Below, one piece after another: positions 1 to 11,228 of a DNA stretch of 64,000 bases (positions are counted from its first letter, which is position 1; each line of letters starts with the position of its first letter). The position numbers and the translations under genes were made by a program. This stretch comes from Pseudomonas siliginis (lineage in GTDB: Bacteria > Pseudomonadota > Gammaproteobacteria > Pseudomonadales > Pseudomonadaceae), in NCBI RefSeq assembly GCF_019145195.1, contig NZ_JAHSTW010000006.1, positions 62,001 to 126,000 of the forward strand, written 5' to 3'. The notes under the pieces were generated by a model. It searched no databases. It was not told the origin of the DNA and saw only the letters and a program-made list of their open reading frames with translations.

Positions 1-215
1 CGGGTGTCTTTGGCATCGGCGTCGATCTTGATGCCGTATTTTTTCTGGATCGCCAGGCCCAGTTCGAGCGCGTCCACGGAGTCCAGGCCGAGGCCTTCGC
101 CGAACAATGTCTGCTCGTCGCCGATGTCCTCGGGGCTGATGTCTTCGAGGCCCAAGGCGTCGATGATCAGCAGTTTGATGTCACGCATCAGGCTAGCGGT
201 GTTCTGATCGCTCAT
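1..215 (-). CDS. Acyl carrier protein, partial (3' end outside window)
   Basis: Reading the minus strand from the ATG at 215 gives an acidic helical protein with the phosphopantetheine attachment motif DSVDALEL near residue 40, the hallmark of acyl carrier proteins. The serine would carry the 4'-phosphopantetheine arm on which acyl chains are built. About 71 codons are present and the C-terminus lies beyond base 1. Its start overlaps the end of the acyltransferase gene by 23 bases, so the two are probably translationally coupled. Together with the ketosynthase-like and acyltransferase genes upstream this looks like part of an aryl polyene or related type II fatty-acid-like cluster rather than the housekeeping acpP, which normally sits with fabF. 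The cluster assignment is inference from context. Confidence 0.85.
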   Translation of the reverse strand, partial: MSDQNTASLMRDIKLLIIDALGLEDISPEDIGDEQTLFGEGLGLDSVDALELGLAIQKKYGIKIDADAKDT

Positions 216-1005
216 CTGCGGCGAGCTCCTTAATGAAATAGTCATGCAAATAATCGTTGAGCTTGCGCGAGGCCTGCGGTGCGGGGCCTTGCGCGGCGAA
301 GGTCTGTGGGTCTATATCGGCCCCCACGCGAAAACTGAAGTGCACGCGGCGATGGGGGATGCGATACCACGGCTCGGCTTTGGTCAGGGTGGTCGGGCTG
401 ACCTTGATGATCACCGGGGTAACGATTTTCGCACCGCGCAGGGCAATTGCCGCCGCCCCCCGATGAAAGGCCGGCGCCTGCCCCGGCTGGGTGCGCGTAC
501 CTTCGGGGAAAATGATCAGGGTCTGGCCGTCCTGCAATGACTGCGCGGCGGCGTCGAGCATGTCCATGCTGCCGTCGTTGCTGATGTACTCGGTGCGGCG
601 CAGCGGGCCACGGGTGAACGGGTTTTCCCAGAGGGTTTTTTTCACCACGCAATTGGCGTGGCGCACCAGACCGATGAGAAATACCACATCGATCAGCGAC
701 GGGTGGTTGGCAATGATCATCTGCCCCGGTCGACCGAGGCGCTCGGCACCCTCGATGTTGTAAGTGAGCACGCCGGTGCGGGCCATGAATCGCACGAAAA
801 ACCAGAACAAGCGACTGACCGTACGCCGCGCGCGCAGGCGATGGACCCGCGCGTCACCGGGCAGGCAGGCGAGCAGCGGAAATACCAGCAGGCGCAGACA
901 CAGCCCGCCGAGCCCGAACAAGGCGAAGCTCGCAGCAGTGGCCAGCAGGCGCCAGTAGTAGGCGTCGCGGTGTTTGGCGGTCACGGGTTGCGATGCCAGG
1001 TCCAT
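193..1005 (-). CDS. Lysophospholipid acyltransferase family protein
   Basis: A 270-residue membrane-associated acyltransferase of the PlsC/LPLAT superfamily. The acyl-acceptor motif NHPSLID (the NHX4D signature) and the second conserved block FPEGTRT are both visible, and an N-terminal hydrophobic stretch around residues 20-45 would anchor it in the inner membrane. It probably transfers an acyl or polyene chain made by the neighbouring carrier-protein machinery to a lipid or sugar acceptor. I chose the ATG at 1005; a GTG 15 bases upstream is also in frame. The gene overlaps the end of the ketosynthase-like gene upstream and the start of the acyl carrier protein downstream, so all three form one tight operon. 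Substrate is not deducible from sequence. Confidence 0.85.
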   Translation of the reverse strand: MDLASQPVTAKHRDAYYWRLLATAASFALFGLGGLCLRLLVFPLLACLPGDARVHRLRARRTVSRLFWFFVRFMARTGVLTYNIEGAERLGRPGQMIIANHPSLIDVVFLIGLVRHANCVVKKTLWENPFTRGPLRRTEYISNDGSMDMLDAAAQSLQDGQTLIIFPEGTRTQPGQAPAFHRGAAAIALRGAKIVTPVIIKVSPTTLTKAEPWYRIPHRRVHFSFRVGADIDPQTFAAQGPAPQASRKLNDYLHDYFIKELAADERSEHR

Positions 1006-1706
1006 ACACGATTTTTCCACGCATGTTGGCAGTCAGGTTGCTGGCCGAGCAGGGTTCGCAGCAGGTTGAGCGCGTGCGGCCAGTGCGCCTTGGACCGGGT
1101 TTCGGTGCTGCTGTTCAGGGTCAGCCGCCAGTCGGTACCGGGCGTGAGCAATAAACCCAGCGCGTAAGGGAACGGCACGTCATCGACCCACTGCGAGTAG
1201 GCCTCGGGCGGTTGCTCTTCGGTGATCACCAGCAGCACGGCCGGGGCGCCTTCATCAAGCAATGCGGCCGCTTCGAGCATGCCATGTTCCAGGCCATCGC
1301 CAGCGGCGGCGAGGGCGGTCATTTCGCTGGTTTCACCGCGCATGATCGACCACAAACCGATGATCGCGTTGTGCACCGACAGGCTGAATTGGGTCGGCGA
1401 CAGGAGCTGTTCGGTGGCCAGATCGCGGAGGATTTCAAATGTGCGTGGGGTTTCGCCGTGCCGCGAGACGAACACCAGCGGCAGGTTGTCCCGGCCGTCG
1501 GCCAGCGGCCAGCCAACGCTGAAGGCCATCCGCGCCAGGCGGCTGAGGCGGCGGCGTTGCATGGCCGGCAGAAACGACACATCGGGCGCGGCATCACTGC
1601 TCTGCAGCACGACCGGTTGTCGGCTCCAGGCCTGCCAGGCGTCCACGCTGTCGAGCCCCGGGGCCCACGCGCGCCATTGGGCGATGTTGAAGTTGATCAC
1701 GGACAT
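981..1706 (-). CDS. Beta-ketoacyl synthase N-terminal-like protein (chain-length-factor type)
   Basis: A 241-residue protein resembling only the N-terminal half of a ketosynthase. Recognisable features are the opening segment [14 protein letters not shown], the stretch [15 protein letters not shown] and the block [14 protein letters not shown], which match the ketosynthase-like chain length factor subunits of aryl polyene clusters. I see no active-site cysteine in the usual position, which fits a non-catalytic partner that heterodimerises with a full ketosynthase. The start codon ATG at 1706 is preceded by a purine-rich GCGGGATGA. It is the first gene visible in the minus-strand operon with the acyltransferase and acyl carrier protein. 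Being much shorter than a full ketosynthase is normal for this family, so I do not read it as truncated. Confidence 0.75.
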   Translation of the reverse strand: MSVINFNIAQWRAWAPGLDSVDAWQAWSRQPVVLQSSDAAPDVSFLPAMQRRRLSRLARMAFSVGWPLADGRDNLPLVFVSRHGETPRTFEILRDLATEQLLSPTQFSLSVHNAIIGLWSIMRGETSEMTALAAAGDGLEHGMLEAAALLDEGAPAVLLVITEEQPPEAYSQWVDDVPFPYALGLLLTPGTDWRLTLNSSTETRSKAHWPHALNLLRTLLGQQPDCQHAWKNRVWTWHRNP

Positions 1707-2062
1707 TCATCCCGCCCCTGCGGGCTTTCGTTGACGCGTTGAGTCGCCAGCGCCGCAGCAGGCTTGGCTTGGCGCAGGGCGCCGGGTGGCGCGCATTATC
1801 CCGGTGCGACGGGTGTGTAGCAAATGTTGGTTACATTTTGCCCAACAAAATGTACCGAGCGGTTCGCTGCATGGCTATCACTTGGCCATTATCCAGATTT
1901 GACGCGGCGTGTCTGTCAGGTGTCTCTGCGATGGCTGGCGGTTTTTTCCATGCCTGGGCGTCGGTTTTTACACCTGACTGCGTAGTCCATGTCCGTGAAG
2001 GTAGCGAAGCGCGGTCACCGCCAACTACACTCGGTCATTCTTTGATACACGGAGGTTTGGTC
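1707..2062. promoter_or_regulatory. Divergent intergenic region with operator-like inverted repeat
   Basis: This 356-base gap separates the minus-strand ketosynthase-like operon from the plus-strand ParA gene and should hold both promoters. The clearest element is an imperfect inverted repeat, GGTTACATTTTG at 1829-1840 and CAAAATGTACC at 1846-1856, nested with TGTTGG at 1825-1830 and CCAACA at 1842-1847. Such overlapping dyads are typical of regulator operators. A GGAGG ribosome site at 2051-2055 serves the ParA start. No gene was found in the gap: an open frame runs into the ParA gene from 1739 but has no ribosome site or recognisable protein. Confidence 0.45.
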
Positions 2063-2833
2063 ATGCGGCGCGTGGTGTTCAATCAGAAAGGTGGCGTGGG
2101 CAAATCCAGCATCGCCTGCAATCTGGCGGCGGTCAGCGCCAGCGAGGGTTATCGCACGTTGTTGGTCGACCTCGATGCCCAGGCCAATTCCACTCAGTAT
2201 CTGACCGGGCTCACCGGCGATGACATTCCGATGGGCATCGCCGATTTCTTCAAACAGACCCTGTCCTCCGGGCCGTTCTCGAAAAAGAATCAGGCGGACA
2301 TCTATGAAACGCCGTTCGACAACCTGCACATCATTACCGCCACCGCCGAGTTGGCCGACCTGCAGCCCAAGCTCGAGGCGAAACACAAGATCAACAAGCT
2401 GCGCAAGTTGCTGGACGAATTGTCCGAGGACTACGACCGGATCTATCTGGATACCCCGCCAGCACTGAATTTCTACGCGGTATCGGCGCTGATTGCCGCG
2501 GATCGCGTGTTGATCCCCTTTGACTGCGACAGCTTTTCACGTCAGGCCCTGTACGGCCTGATCGCCGAGATCGAAGAGTTGAAGGATGACCACAACGAAG
2601 GGTTGGAAGTCGAAGGCATCGTGGTCAATCAGTTTCAGGCGCGGGCCAGCCTGCCGCAGCAGATGCTCGATGAGTTGATCGCCGAAGGCTTGCCGGTACT
2701 GCCGGTGTACCTGAGCAGTTCGGTGCGCATGCGCGAGTCGCACCAGGCCAGCATGCCGCTGATCCACCTCGACCCACGGCACAAGCTGACGCAGCAGTTT
2801 GTGGAACTGCACAATCTGCTGGAAGACCACTGA
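2063..2833 (+). CDS. ParA family ATPase
   Basis: A 256-residue deviant-Walker ATPase. The sequence KGGVGKSS near residue 9 is the ParA/MinD nucleotide-binding loop with the signature lysine, followed by [12 protein letters not shown] (switch I/Walker A') and [10 protein letters not shown] (Walker B). Family members position DNA, plasmids or large protein assemblies through ATP-dependent dimerisation. The open frame extends 324 bases upstream, but the ATG at 2063 has a GGAGG box eight bases before it and starts exactly where ParA homology begins. No ParB-like partner gene or parS-like repeats are adjacent, so it is an orphan ParA. It sits divergently from the polyene-type cluster and is followed by a palindromic repeat pair. 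Cargo unknown. Confidence 0.85.
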   Translation: MRRVVFNQKGGVGKSSIACNLAAVSASEGYRTLLVDLDAQANSTQYLTGLTGDDIPMGIADFFKQTLSSGPFSKKNQADIYETPFDNLHIITATAELADLQPKLEAKHKINKLRKLLDELSEDYDRIYLDTPPALNFYAVSALIAADRVLIPFDCDSFSRQALYGLIAEIEELKDDHNEGLEVEGIVVNQFQARASLPQQMLDELIAEGLPVLPVYLSSSVRMRESHQASMPLIHLDPRHKLTQQFVELHNLLEDH

Positions 2834-2854
2834 TTCCCCGACTCACACGCAAAT

Positions 2855-2949
2855 CCTGTGGGAGCGAGCCTGCCCGCGAAGAGGCCGGCACATTCAACAT
2901 CGGCGCTGAATGATCGACCGCCTTCGCGAGCAGGCTCGCTCCCACAGGG
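2855..2949. repeat. REP palindrome pair (GTGGGAGC type)
   Basis: Two inverted arms, CCTGTGGGAGCGAGCCTGCC and GCAGGCTCGCTCCCACAGG, flank a variable centre. The same pair recurs at 17875, 24006, 30121 and 42864. It is a Pseudomonas REP doublet (REPIN-like) lying in the gap between convergent parA and trxC. Confidence 0.85.
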
Positions 2950-2963
2950 TGGTCTGTGTTGGG

Positions 2964-3398
2964 TCAGATGCCTTGGCTACGCAGCCACGCCATCAACTGC
3001 GGCAATGGCAACCCACCGCTCTGCCGCGCCACTTCCCTGCCGTTTTTAAACAGAATCAGACTCGGAATCGAGCGAATCCCCAACTGCGCCGACAACTGCT
3101 GGTTCGCTTCGCTGTCGAGCTTGGCCAGCCGGCACTTGCCTGCCAGCTGCGCCGCAGCCTGTTCGAACACCGGCGCAAACGACTTGCACGGCCCGCACCA
3201 GTCCGCCCAGACATCCACCAGTAACGGCAGATCGCCCTTGATCTGACTGGCGTAATCGCCTTGCTTGAGTTCGAAAGGCTTGCTCAGCAGTACCGCAGAT
3301 TTGCAGCGTCCGCACTTGGGTTGATCGGCGAGACGCTCGGCTGGAATGCGGTTGACGCCGTTGCAGGAGGGGCAGGGGATGAGGATTGGGGTGGTCAT
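2964..3398 (-). CDS. trxC: Thioredoxin 2 (TrxC)
   Basis: A 144-residue cytoplasmic disulfide reductase. It has the two-part architecture of thioredoxin 2: an N-terminal zinc ribbon with C9-P-S-C12 and C29-G-R-C32, then a thioredoxin fold with active site W67-C-G-P-C71 and the cis-proline region SIPSL. In enterobacteria trxC is part of the oxidative stress response and the zinc site is redox sensitive. Length equals the family norm. It is convergent with the upstream ParA gene and divergent from the toxin-antitoxin pair. Start ATG at 3398 places the CPSC motif at the normal distance from the N-terminus. No OxyR-type site was identified by eye. Confidence 0.95.
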   Translation of the reverse strand: MTTPILIPCPSCNGVNRIPAERLADQPKCGRCKSAVLLSKPFELKQGDYASQIKGDLPLLVDVWADWCGPCKSFAPVFEQAAAQLAGKCRLAKLDSEANQQLSAQLGIRSIPSLILFKNGREVARQSGGLPLPQLMAWLRSQGI

Positions 3399-3594
3399 GA
3401 TTGGTTCTCTGATAGGCAGTCTATAGAACTGATTTGGAGTCGATCTGCCAACTTATCAATGTCGCAACTGCTCACATTTTTCTCAAAACAGTTACGGGAT
3501 CGATGGCTAGTCTGAAGACCAATTCGGCGTTTTACGCTTGTCGTGAGGAGATCGCTTTGTCTTTATCTGCGTGCTACTTTTGTTGCACTAATCC

Positions 3595-3611
3595 AGGAAT
3601 CGATGATTCCT
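3595..3611. promoter_or_regulatory. Perfect inverted repeat upstream of antitoxin gene
   Basis: AGGAATC-GAT-GATTCCT is a perfect 7-base inverted repeat with a 3-base spacer, 21 bases before the antitoxin start. MazE-type antitoxins repress their own operon by binding such dyads, so this is a candidate autoregulatory operator. Confidence 0.5.
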
Positions 3612-3631
3612 ATGCATCAAATCGGAGCGAC

Positions 3632-3904
3632 ATGATGTCCGTAACTTCCAAGATACGCCGCCAAGGCGGCGCTGCCGTCATTACGATTCCGCCCACGCTT
3701 TTAAAGTTGTTGCATCTGGAGGTTGGCGCACAGCTAGAGCTGAATGTGGTCGATGGCGAACTGATTGCTCGTCCAGCCGTAGCCGCTACGCGTAAGCGTT
3801 ATAGTTTGTCAGAGCTACTCGAAGGCGCAGAAGAATTGCAGAAACTTAACGCCCAGACTAGCGAGACCCTTGAAGGTGATTCTGTCGGCCGGGAGCTGGG
3901 TTGA
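3632..3904 (+). CDS. MazE/ChpS-type antitoxin (AbrB fold)
   Basis: A 90-residue protein starting VTSKIRRQGGAAVITIPP, the swapped-hairpin AbrB/MazE DNA-binding fold (residues about 4-48), followed by a charged, probably disordered tail rich in E, L and K that would wrap around and neutralise the toxin. The open frame extends to 3434, but the ATG at 3632 (or 3635) is where AbrB similarity begins, so I chose it. The stop overlaps the start of the toxin gene by one base. A perfect inverted repeat lies just upstream. The pair and its leader are visibly less GC-rich than trxC and selO on either side, suggesting acquisition. Confidence 0.85.
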   Translation: MMSVTSKIRRQGGAAVITIPPTLLKLLHLEVGAQLELNVVDGELIARPAVAATRKRYSLSELLEGAEELQKLNAQTSETLEGDSVGRELG

Positions 3905-4266
3905 TGGTGCGCCGACAGCCCCCTCAGCGGGGTGACGTTTACTGGATTGATCCAAACCCAGTGGCGGGGCGGGAGATGATGAACAGACATCGCTTTGTGG
4001 TGATCACGCCCAGAGAGATCAACGCATTGGGCGTGAGCATGACGGTGCCTGTTACTAGCGGTGGGAATTTCAGCCGGAATATGGGTTTGGCGGTCGCCAT
4101 TACTGGCCACGAAACCAATGGTGTAGCGGTGTGTAATCAGGTTCGCAGTTTTGACATAGAACAACGGGTACGAGACGGCACGGCCAAATTCATCGAGCGA
4201 CTGGATGACGTGACAATGTCTGACATCGTCGACCGTGTAATCAGTGCAATCGACCCGCTAAGCTGA
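3904..4266 (+). CDS. MazF/PemK-type endoribonuclease toxin
   Basis: A 120-residue protein with the PemK/MazF pattern: RRQPPQRGDVYWIDPNP at the N-terminus (the RGDVYWI strand), then RHRFVVITP, the TVPVTSG segment and CNQVRSFDI near residue 80, which corresponds to the conserved Q(V/I)R-D region used for RNA cleavage. Family members cut mRNA at short sequences and arrest growth unless bound by the antitoxin. The ATG at 3904 overlaps the antitoxin stop (TGATG), so translation is coupled; a TTG one codon earlier is a possible alternative. Convergent with selO. Length is normal for the family and no disabling lesion is visible. Confidence 0.88.
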   Translation: MVRRQPPQRGDVYWIDPNPVAGREMMNRHRFVVITPREINALGVSMTVPVTSGGNFSRNMGLAVAITGHETNGVAVCNQVRSFDIEQRVRDGTAKFIERLDDVTMSDIVDRVISAIDPLS

Positions 4267-4271
4267 AGCGC

Positions 4272-5783
<1,512 letters not shown>

Positions 5784-8700
5784 TTAGTCGAGTTTGCTCG
5801 GTGGCGGTTCCGGCAACGGTTTCTGCCCGTCGACGACCGGCACGATGGTTTTGTTCTCGGGTTCCACAGGCACCATCTTGTATTCCTGACCGTGGAGGTT
5901 CTTCAGATAAACCTCCATCTGCCGGAACGAGATGTTGATGTGCTGCTTCTTGAACTCGCGATTGATGAAGCGGTTGACCTCATCCAGCACCGGGTTGCGG
6001 TCACCGAGATCGCGCACATGCATGCGCAGTTCGTGGTCGAGGGTGCTTTCGCCGAAGTTGAGGAAGTACACGTGTGGCTCCGGTTCTTTGAGCACACGCG
6101 GGTTCTCCCGGGCCGCTTTGAGCAGCAGTTCCTTGACCAGATCCAGATCCGAGCCGTAGTCGACGCCCAGTTTCAGCGTGACGCGGGTGATGGTGTCGGT
6201 CAGCGACCAGTTGATCAGTTGCCCGGTGATGAACGTCTTGTTCGGGACAATGATGTCCTTGCGGTCAAAATCCGTGATGGTCGTGGCGCGGATGCGGATC
6301 TTGCTCACCGTACCCGAGAGGTTGCCGATGGTGATGGTGTCACCGATCCGCACCGGGCGTTCGAAGAGGATCATGATGCCGGAGATGAAGTTGGCGAAGA
6401 TCTCCTGCATACCGAAACCGAGGCCCACCGACAGCGCCGCCACCAGCCACTGCAACTTGTCCCAACTGACGCCGAGGGTCGACAGGGTGGTGACAAAACC
6501 AACGCCGGCAATCACGTAGGACAGCAGCGTGGTTGTCGCATAAGCACTGCCCTGGGCCAGATTGAGTTTGGACAGCACGAACACTTCGAGCAGGCCGGGC
6601 AAGTTGCGCGCCAGCGCGAAGGTGATGCCGATGATGATCAGCGCGCCGAGCATGTCGCCGATGCTGATCGGCACCATGCTCATGTTGGCGCCGGTGCCGC
6701 TGGTGTATTCGTAAAGGGTGATGTTGTCCAGATACGAGAACACCGAAATCAGGTCCGACCAGACCCAGTACAGCGCCGCGATGAAACCGCCGAGCAGGGC
6801 CAGGCGGATCAGGCGCAGGGACTGTTCGTTGACCTTTTCGATGTCCAGGGTCGGCTCTTCGATCACCGCTTCGCCGTCGCCGGCCTCTTTTGCCGCCTGC
6901 CGTTTGGCCAGCGCGCGCTGGTAAGCCAGGCGCCGCGCGGCAACGCTCAGGCCCCGTACGAAAGTGGCCTCGATCACCAGCCAGAACATCAGCAGGTACA
7001 GGGTGTTGATCAAGCGGTCGCTGAGTTTCAGTGCGGTGTAGTAGTAGCCGAAGCACACCGCGACAAACAGGGCGATCGGCAGCAGGGTGAACATCACTCC
7101 GACGGCTTTGCGGAACAGCGAGGCATTCTGGTGCGTCGGGCTGCTGATCAGCAGGCGACTGAGCAGCCATGCCATCAAGGCGTAGCAGGTCAGCACCACC
7201 GGCATGCCGAGCACGTCATCGGCCAGCGCCGCTGGTTGCAACTCGGCGACGGCCACCACGGCCACCAGCGCCATAACCACAAGGCCCAATCGACGCACCC
7301 AGCCCTGAAGGAACTCGACCTGCGGTTTTTCCCAGCGGAAGTGCAATTCCGCCACGCCACCAGGCGCGAGGATCCGGTACGCGGTGTAGAACACCAGCCA
7401 GGCCTGGCCCATCTGCAACAGCGCCGCGCCCATGTTGGCGTTCTGCCCGCGCGCGTCGATCTGCAGGGCCAGGCCGCACAGCGCCAGACCCAGCGCCACT
7501 GGCATCGCCAACAGGATGTTGATCAGAATCGCCTGCGGCGTGTGCCACTGGCTGTCGCGCTTGAAGTGGCCGATGTCCTGGTGAACCTTGTTGAGTCGTC
7601 CGTACAGCGCCTTGCGTCGCCACAACAGGGCGCCGATCAGCAGCGCCAATGGCAGGAACAGCAATGGCCGCTGGGTCAGGCCGTCAGCCAGTTCGCTCAG
7701 GCTCGATGCCCATGGCAAGGTATTGACCTGCCGCTCCAGGCGCTCGGGCACACCGCGCATCCATTCCACGTCCAGCGGCTTGTTGCTGGGGATCCAGAAC
7801 ATCTGTTCGTCGAGGGTCGCGCGCAGGCTTTGCGCGGTGCTCAGCAATTGTTTCTGGTTGAGCTGCAGGGTGATCGATTCGTTGAGCATCGCGCTCAACT
7901 CGCGGTTCAGCCGCTCGAGCAGATCAGCGCGGGTGTTGGCCAGATCGAGCAGGCTCTTGCGCAACTGCGGCGTGACCTGCTCCGGCGGCTGGGTGGCCAG
8001 CAGATTGTCGACATAGGTCGCCGGGTTGCTCAGCAGCTCCCGCTGCTGGCTGACATCGAACTGATACAGGCGAATATCGGCAATCTGGTCGGCGAGGTCG
8101 CGGTCGACCTTCAAGTGCGGCAGCGCCTGCTTCTGTTTGTAGAGGATTTTCGACAGCAGCAGGCTGCCCTTGAGCACATTGATTTGCTCGTCCAGTGCCG
8201 AATCGCTCTGGGTCAGGGTGTCGAGTTGCTGTTTGGTCTGCAGGTTCTGCTGCGTGACTTCGTTGAGACGGTCGGTGCTCTTGAGCAAATAGTCGGAAAG
8301 CTTGAGGTTGGTCGCGCTCTCGCTCGCCAGCAGGCTGCTGCCGCCGGCCTTCTGCGCCTCGATCGATTGCTGGGTAACGGTTTCCTGCGACTGCGCCAGA
8401 CGCTTCTGGTTGATCAGGGTTTGCAGTTCCTGGATCTCGCGGTCGAGGCGATCGGATTTCTCCGAAAGCAAGTCGTGCTGGGCATTGCCGAGATCCTGCA
8501 ACTGGGTGTTGCCGGCCAGTTCCTGGCGGCGCAGCGGAATCAGTGCATTGAGTGCGGCGAGTTCGGCGTTCAACTGGTCGCGCTGTTCGGCGGTGACCGT
8601 TTTGCCCGTGTCCTTGCCGGATTTGAGGATGGTGTTGATCTGCTGGATGCGCGTCTGGCTGGCGGAAATCTCCGCCTGCGCACGCTCGGGGCGAGTCTGC

Positions 8701-9137
8701 GCGGTGATGATCAGGCTGTTGGCGTCGGCCAGGGCTTTTTGCAGATCGCTCTGCTGGGTCGAGCGATCGGTAAGGATCTGCTCCAGTTGCTGGATCGACT
8801 CTTTCGGAAAACGCTGCGCGACCGGCACTGGCGCGGTGGCCTTGAGGCGGCTGAGTTCGCGGGTGTTTTCAATCGTCTGCTTCGGCGCGTTGGCCAGCTG
8901 ACGCTTGAGATCGATCAGTTTCTGCTCATAATCACGCTGGTTGTTCAGCTGGTTGAGGGTGTTCTGCAGGACGGTCTGCAGGGTCTTCTTGTCGGCGTCC
9001 GGCAGTTTGCTGTCGGCCAGCTTGTCGAGGCTGGCCTGCACGGCATCGCTGGACGGTGGTTCGGCAGCATGCAGCGGGCCGACGACAAGACTGAGGCCCA
9101 GCAGGGCCGCGGCGAAAAAGGAGCGCAGGGTAGGCAT
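5784..9137 (-). CDS. mscK: Mechanosensitive channel MscK (KefA-type, large MscS family)
   Basis: A 1117-residue inner-membrane channel that releases solutes on hypo-osmotic shock. A signal peptide (about residues 1-25, cut after LHAAEP) leads into a roughly 450-residue periplasmic coiled-coil region rich in Q, L and K. Then come many membrane segments (about 480-870) and the MscS core near residues 870-1060: pore helix VGLGFGMQEIFANFISG, then ERPVRIGDTITIG and IIVPNKTFITGQLINW of the cytoplasmic beta domain. Length and layout match MscK/KefA (about 1120 residues), whose gating in E. coli depends on external K+. The neighbour nhaP2, a K+/H+ antiporter, fits a shared role in ionic homeostasis. 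The 34-base gap from nhaP2 suggests co-transcription. Confidence 0.92.
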   Translation of the reverse strand: MPTLRSFFAAALLGLSLVVGPLHAAEPPSSDAVQASLDKLADSKLPDADKKTLQTVLQNTLNQLNNQRDYEQKLIDLKRQLANAPKQTIENTRELSRLKATAPVPVAQRFPKESIQQLEQILTDRSTQQSDLQKALADANSLIITAQTRPERAQAEISASQTRIQQINTILKSGKDTGKTVTAEQRDQLNAELAALNALIPLRRQELAGNTQLQDLGNAQHDLLSEKSDRLDREIQELQTLINQKRLAQSQETVTQQSIEAQKAGGSSLLASESATNLKLSDYLLKSTDRLNEVTQQNLQTKQQLDTLTQSDSALDEQINVLKGSLLLSKILYKQKQALPHLKVDRDLADQIADIRLYQFDVSQQRELLSNPATYVDNLLATQPPEQVTPQLRKSLLDLANTRADLLERLNRELSAMLNESITLQLNQKQLLSTAQSLRATLDEQMFWIPSNKPLDVEWMRGVPERLERQVNTLPWASSLSELADGLTQRPLLFLPLALLIGALLWRRKALYGRLNKVHQDIGHFKRDSQWHTPQAILINILLAMPVALGLALCGLALQIDARGQNANMGAALLQMGQAWLVFYTAYRILAPGGVAELHFRWEKPQVEFLQGWVRRLGLVVMALVAVVAVAELQPAALADDVLGMPVVLTCYALMAWLLSRLLISSPTHQNASLFRKAVGVMFTLLPIALFVAVCFGYYYTALKLSDRLINTLYLLMFWLVIEATFVRGLSVAARRLAYQRALAKRQAAKEAGDGEAVIEEPTLDIEKVNEQSLRLIRLALLGGFIAALYWVWSDLISVFSYLDNITLYEYTSGTGANMSMVPISIGDMLGALIIIGITFALARNLPGLLEVFVLSKLNLAQGSAYATTTLLSYVIAGVGFVTTLSTLGVSWDKLQWLVAALSVGLGFGMQEIFANFISGIMILFERPVRIGDTITIGNLSGTVSKIRIRATTITDFDRKDIIVPNKTFITGQLINWSLTDTITRVTLKLGVDYGSDLDLVKELLLKAARENPRVLKEPEPHVYFLNFGESTLDHELRMHVRDLGDRNPVLDEVNRFINREFKKQHINISFRQMEVYLKNLHGQEYKMVPVEPENKTIVPVVDGQKPLPEPPPSKLD

Positions 9138-9171
9138 AGAGACCGGTCAAGCAAGTGAGAGTGGAAGCAGT

Positions 9172-10914
<1,743 letters not shown>

Positions 10915-11056
10915 AGGCAGTACTCCAGAAGCGTAAAGACGGGGGCACAAACTGACCATGCAGTCTGCGTGCCAGCGATTCTAACCTGTTGAAATGTGAT
11001 GCTGTCAAAAAGGTTTTCAGGGTGCATCAGGTTTTGCGGCAGGCGGAGGATTGCGG

Positions 11057-11216
11057 CCCTCACCCTAGCCCTCTCCCGGAGGGAGAGGGGACTGACCGAG
11101 GTGTTTGTGCAGGTTACACCGACTTGCAATATCGAGCCGAACTCAAAATCTGAAAGGCCCTCAATCTGCTCCCTTTCCCCCTCGCCCCCTTTGGGGAGAG
11201 GGCTGGGGTGAGGGGG
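11057..11216. repeat. Long paired-hairpin repeat (CCCTCACCCTAGCCCTCTCCC type)
   Basis: Left arm CCCTCACCCTAGCCCTCTCC with its own hairpin, the conserved string GACTGACCGAG, a variable centre, and a right arm GGGGAGAGGGCTGGGGTGAG. The element occurs three times here (also 15717 and 28135). It occupies half of the 314-base gap between nhaP2 and the chemoreceptor; the rest (10915-11056) should hold the nhaP2 promoter but no clear boxes were seen. Confidence 0.85.
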
Positions 11217-11228
11217 TAGCCTTTGATC

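Noticed and set aside
1739..2062. N-terminal extension of ParA
   Set aside because: ParA homology begins at the ATG at 2063, which has a GGAGG box; the upstream frame has no ribosome site and crosses operator-like dyads.
3434..3631. N-terminal extension of the antitoxin gene
   Set aside because: Open in frame but unlike any antitoxin; the AbrB fold starts at 3632 and the candidate operator lies inside the extension.
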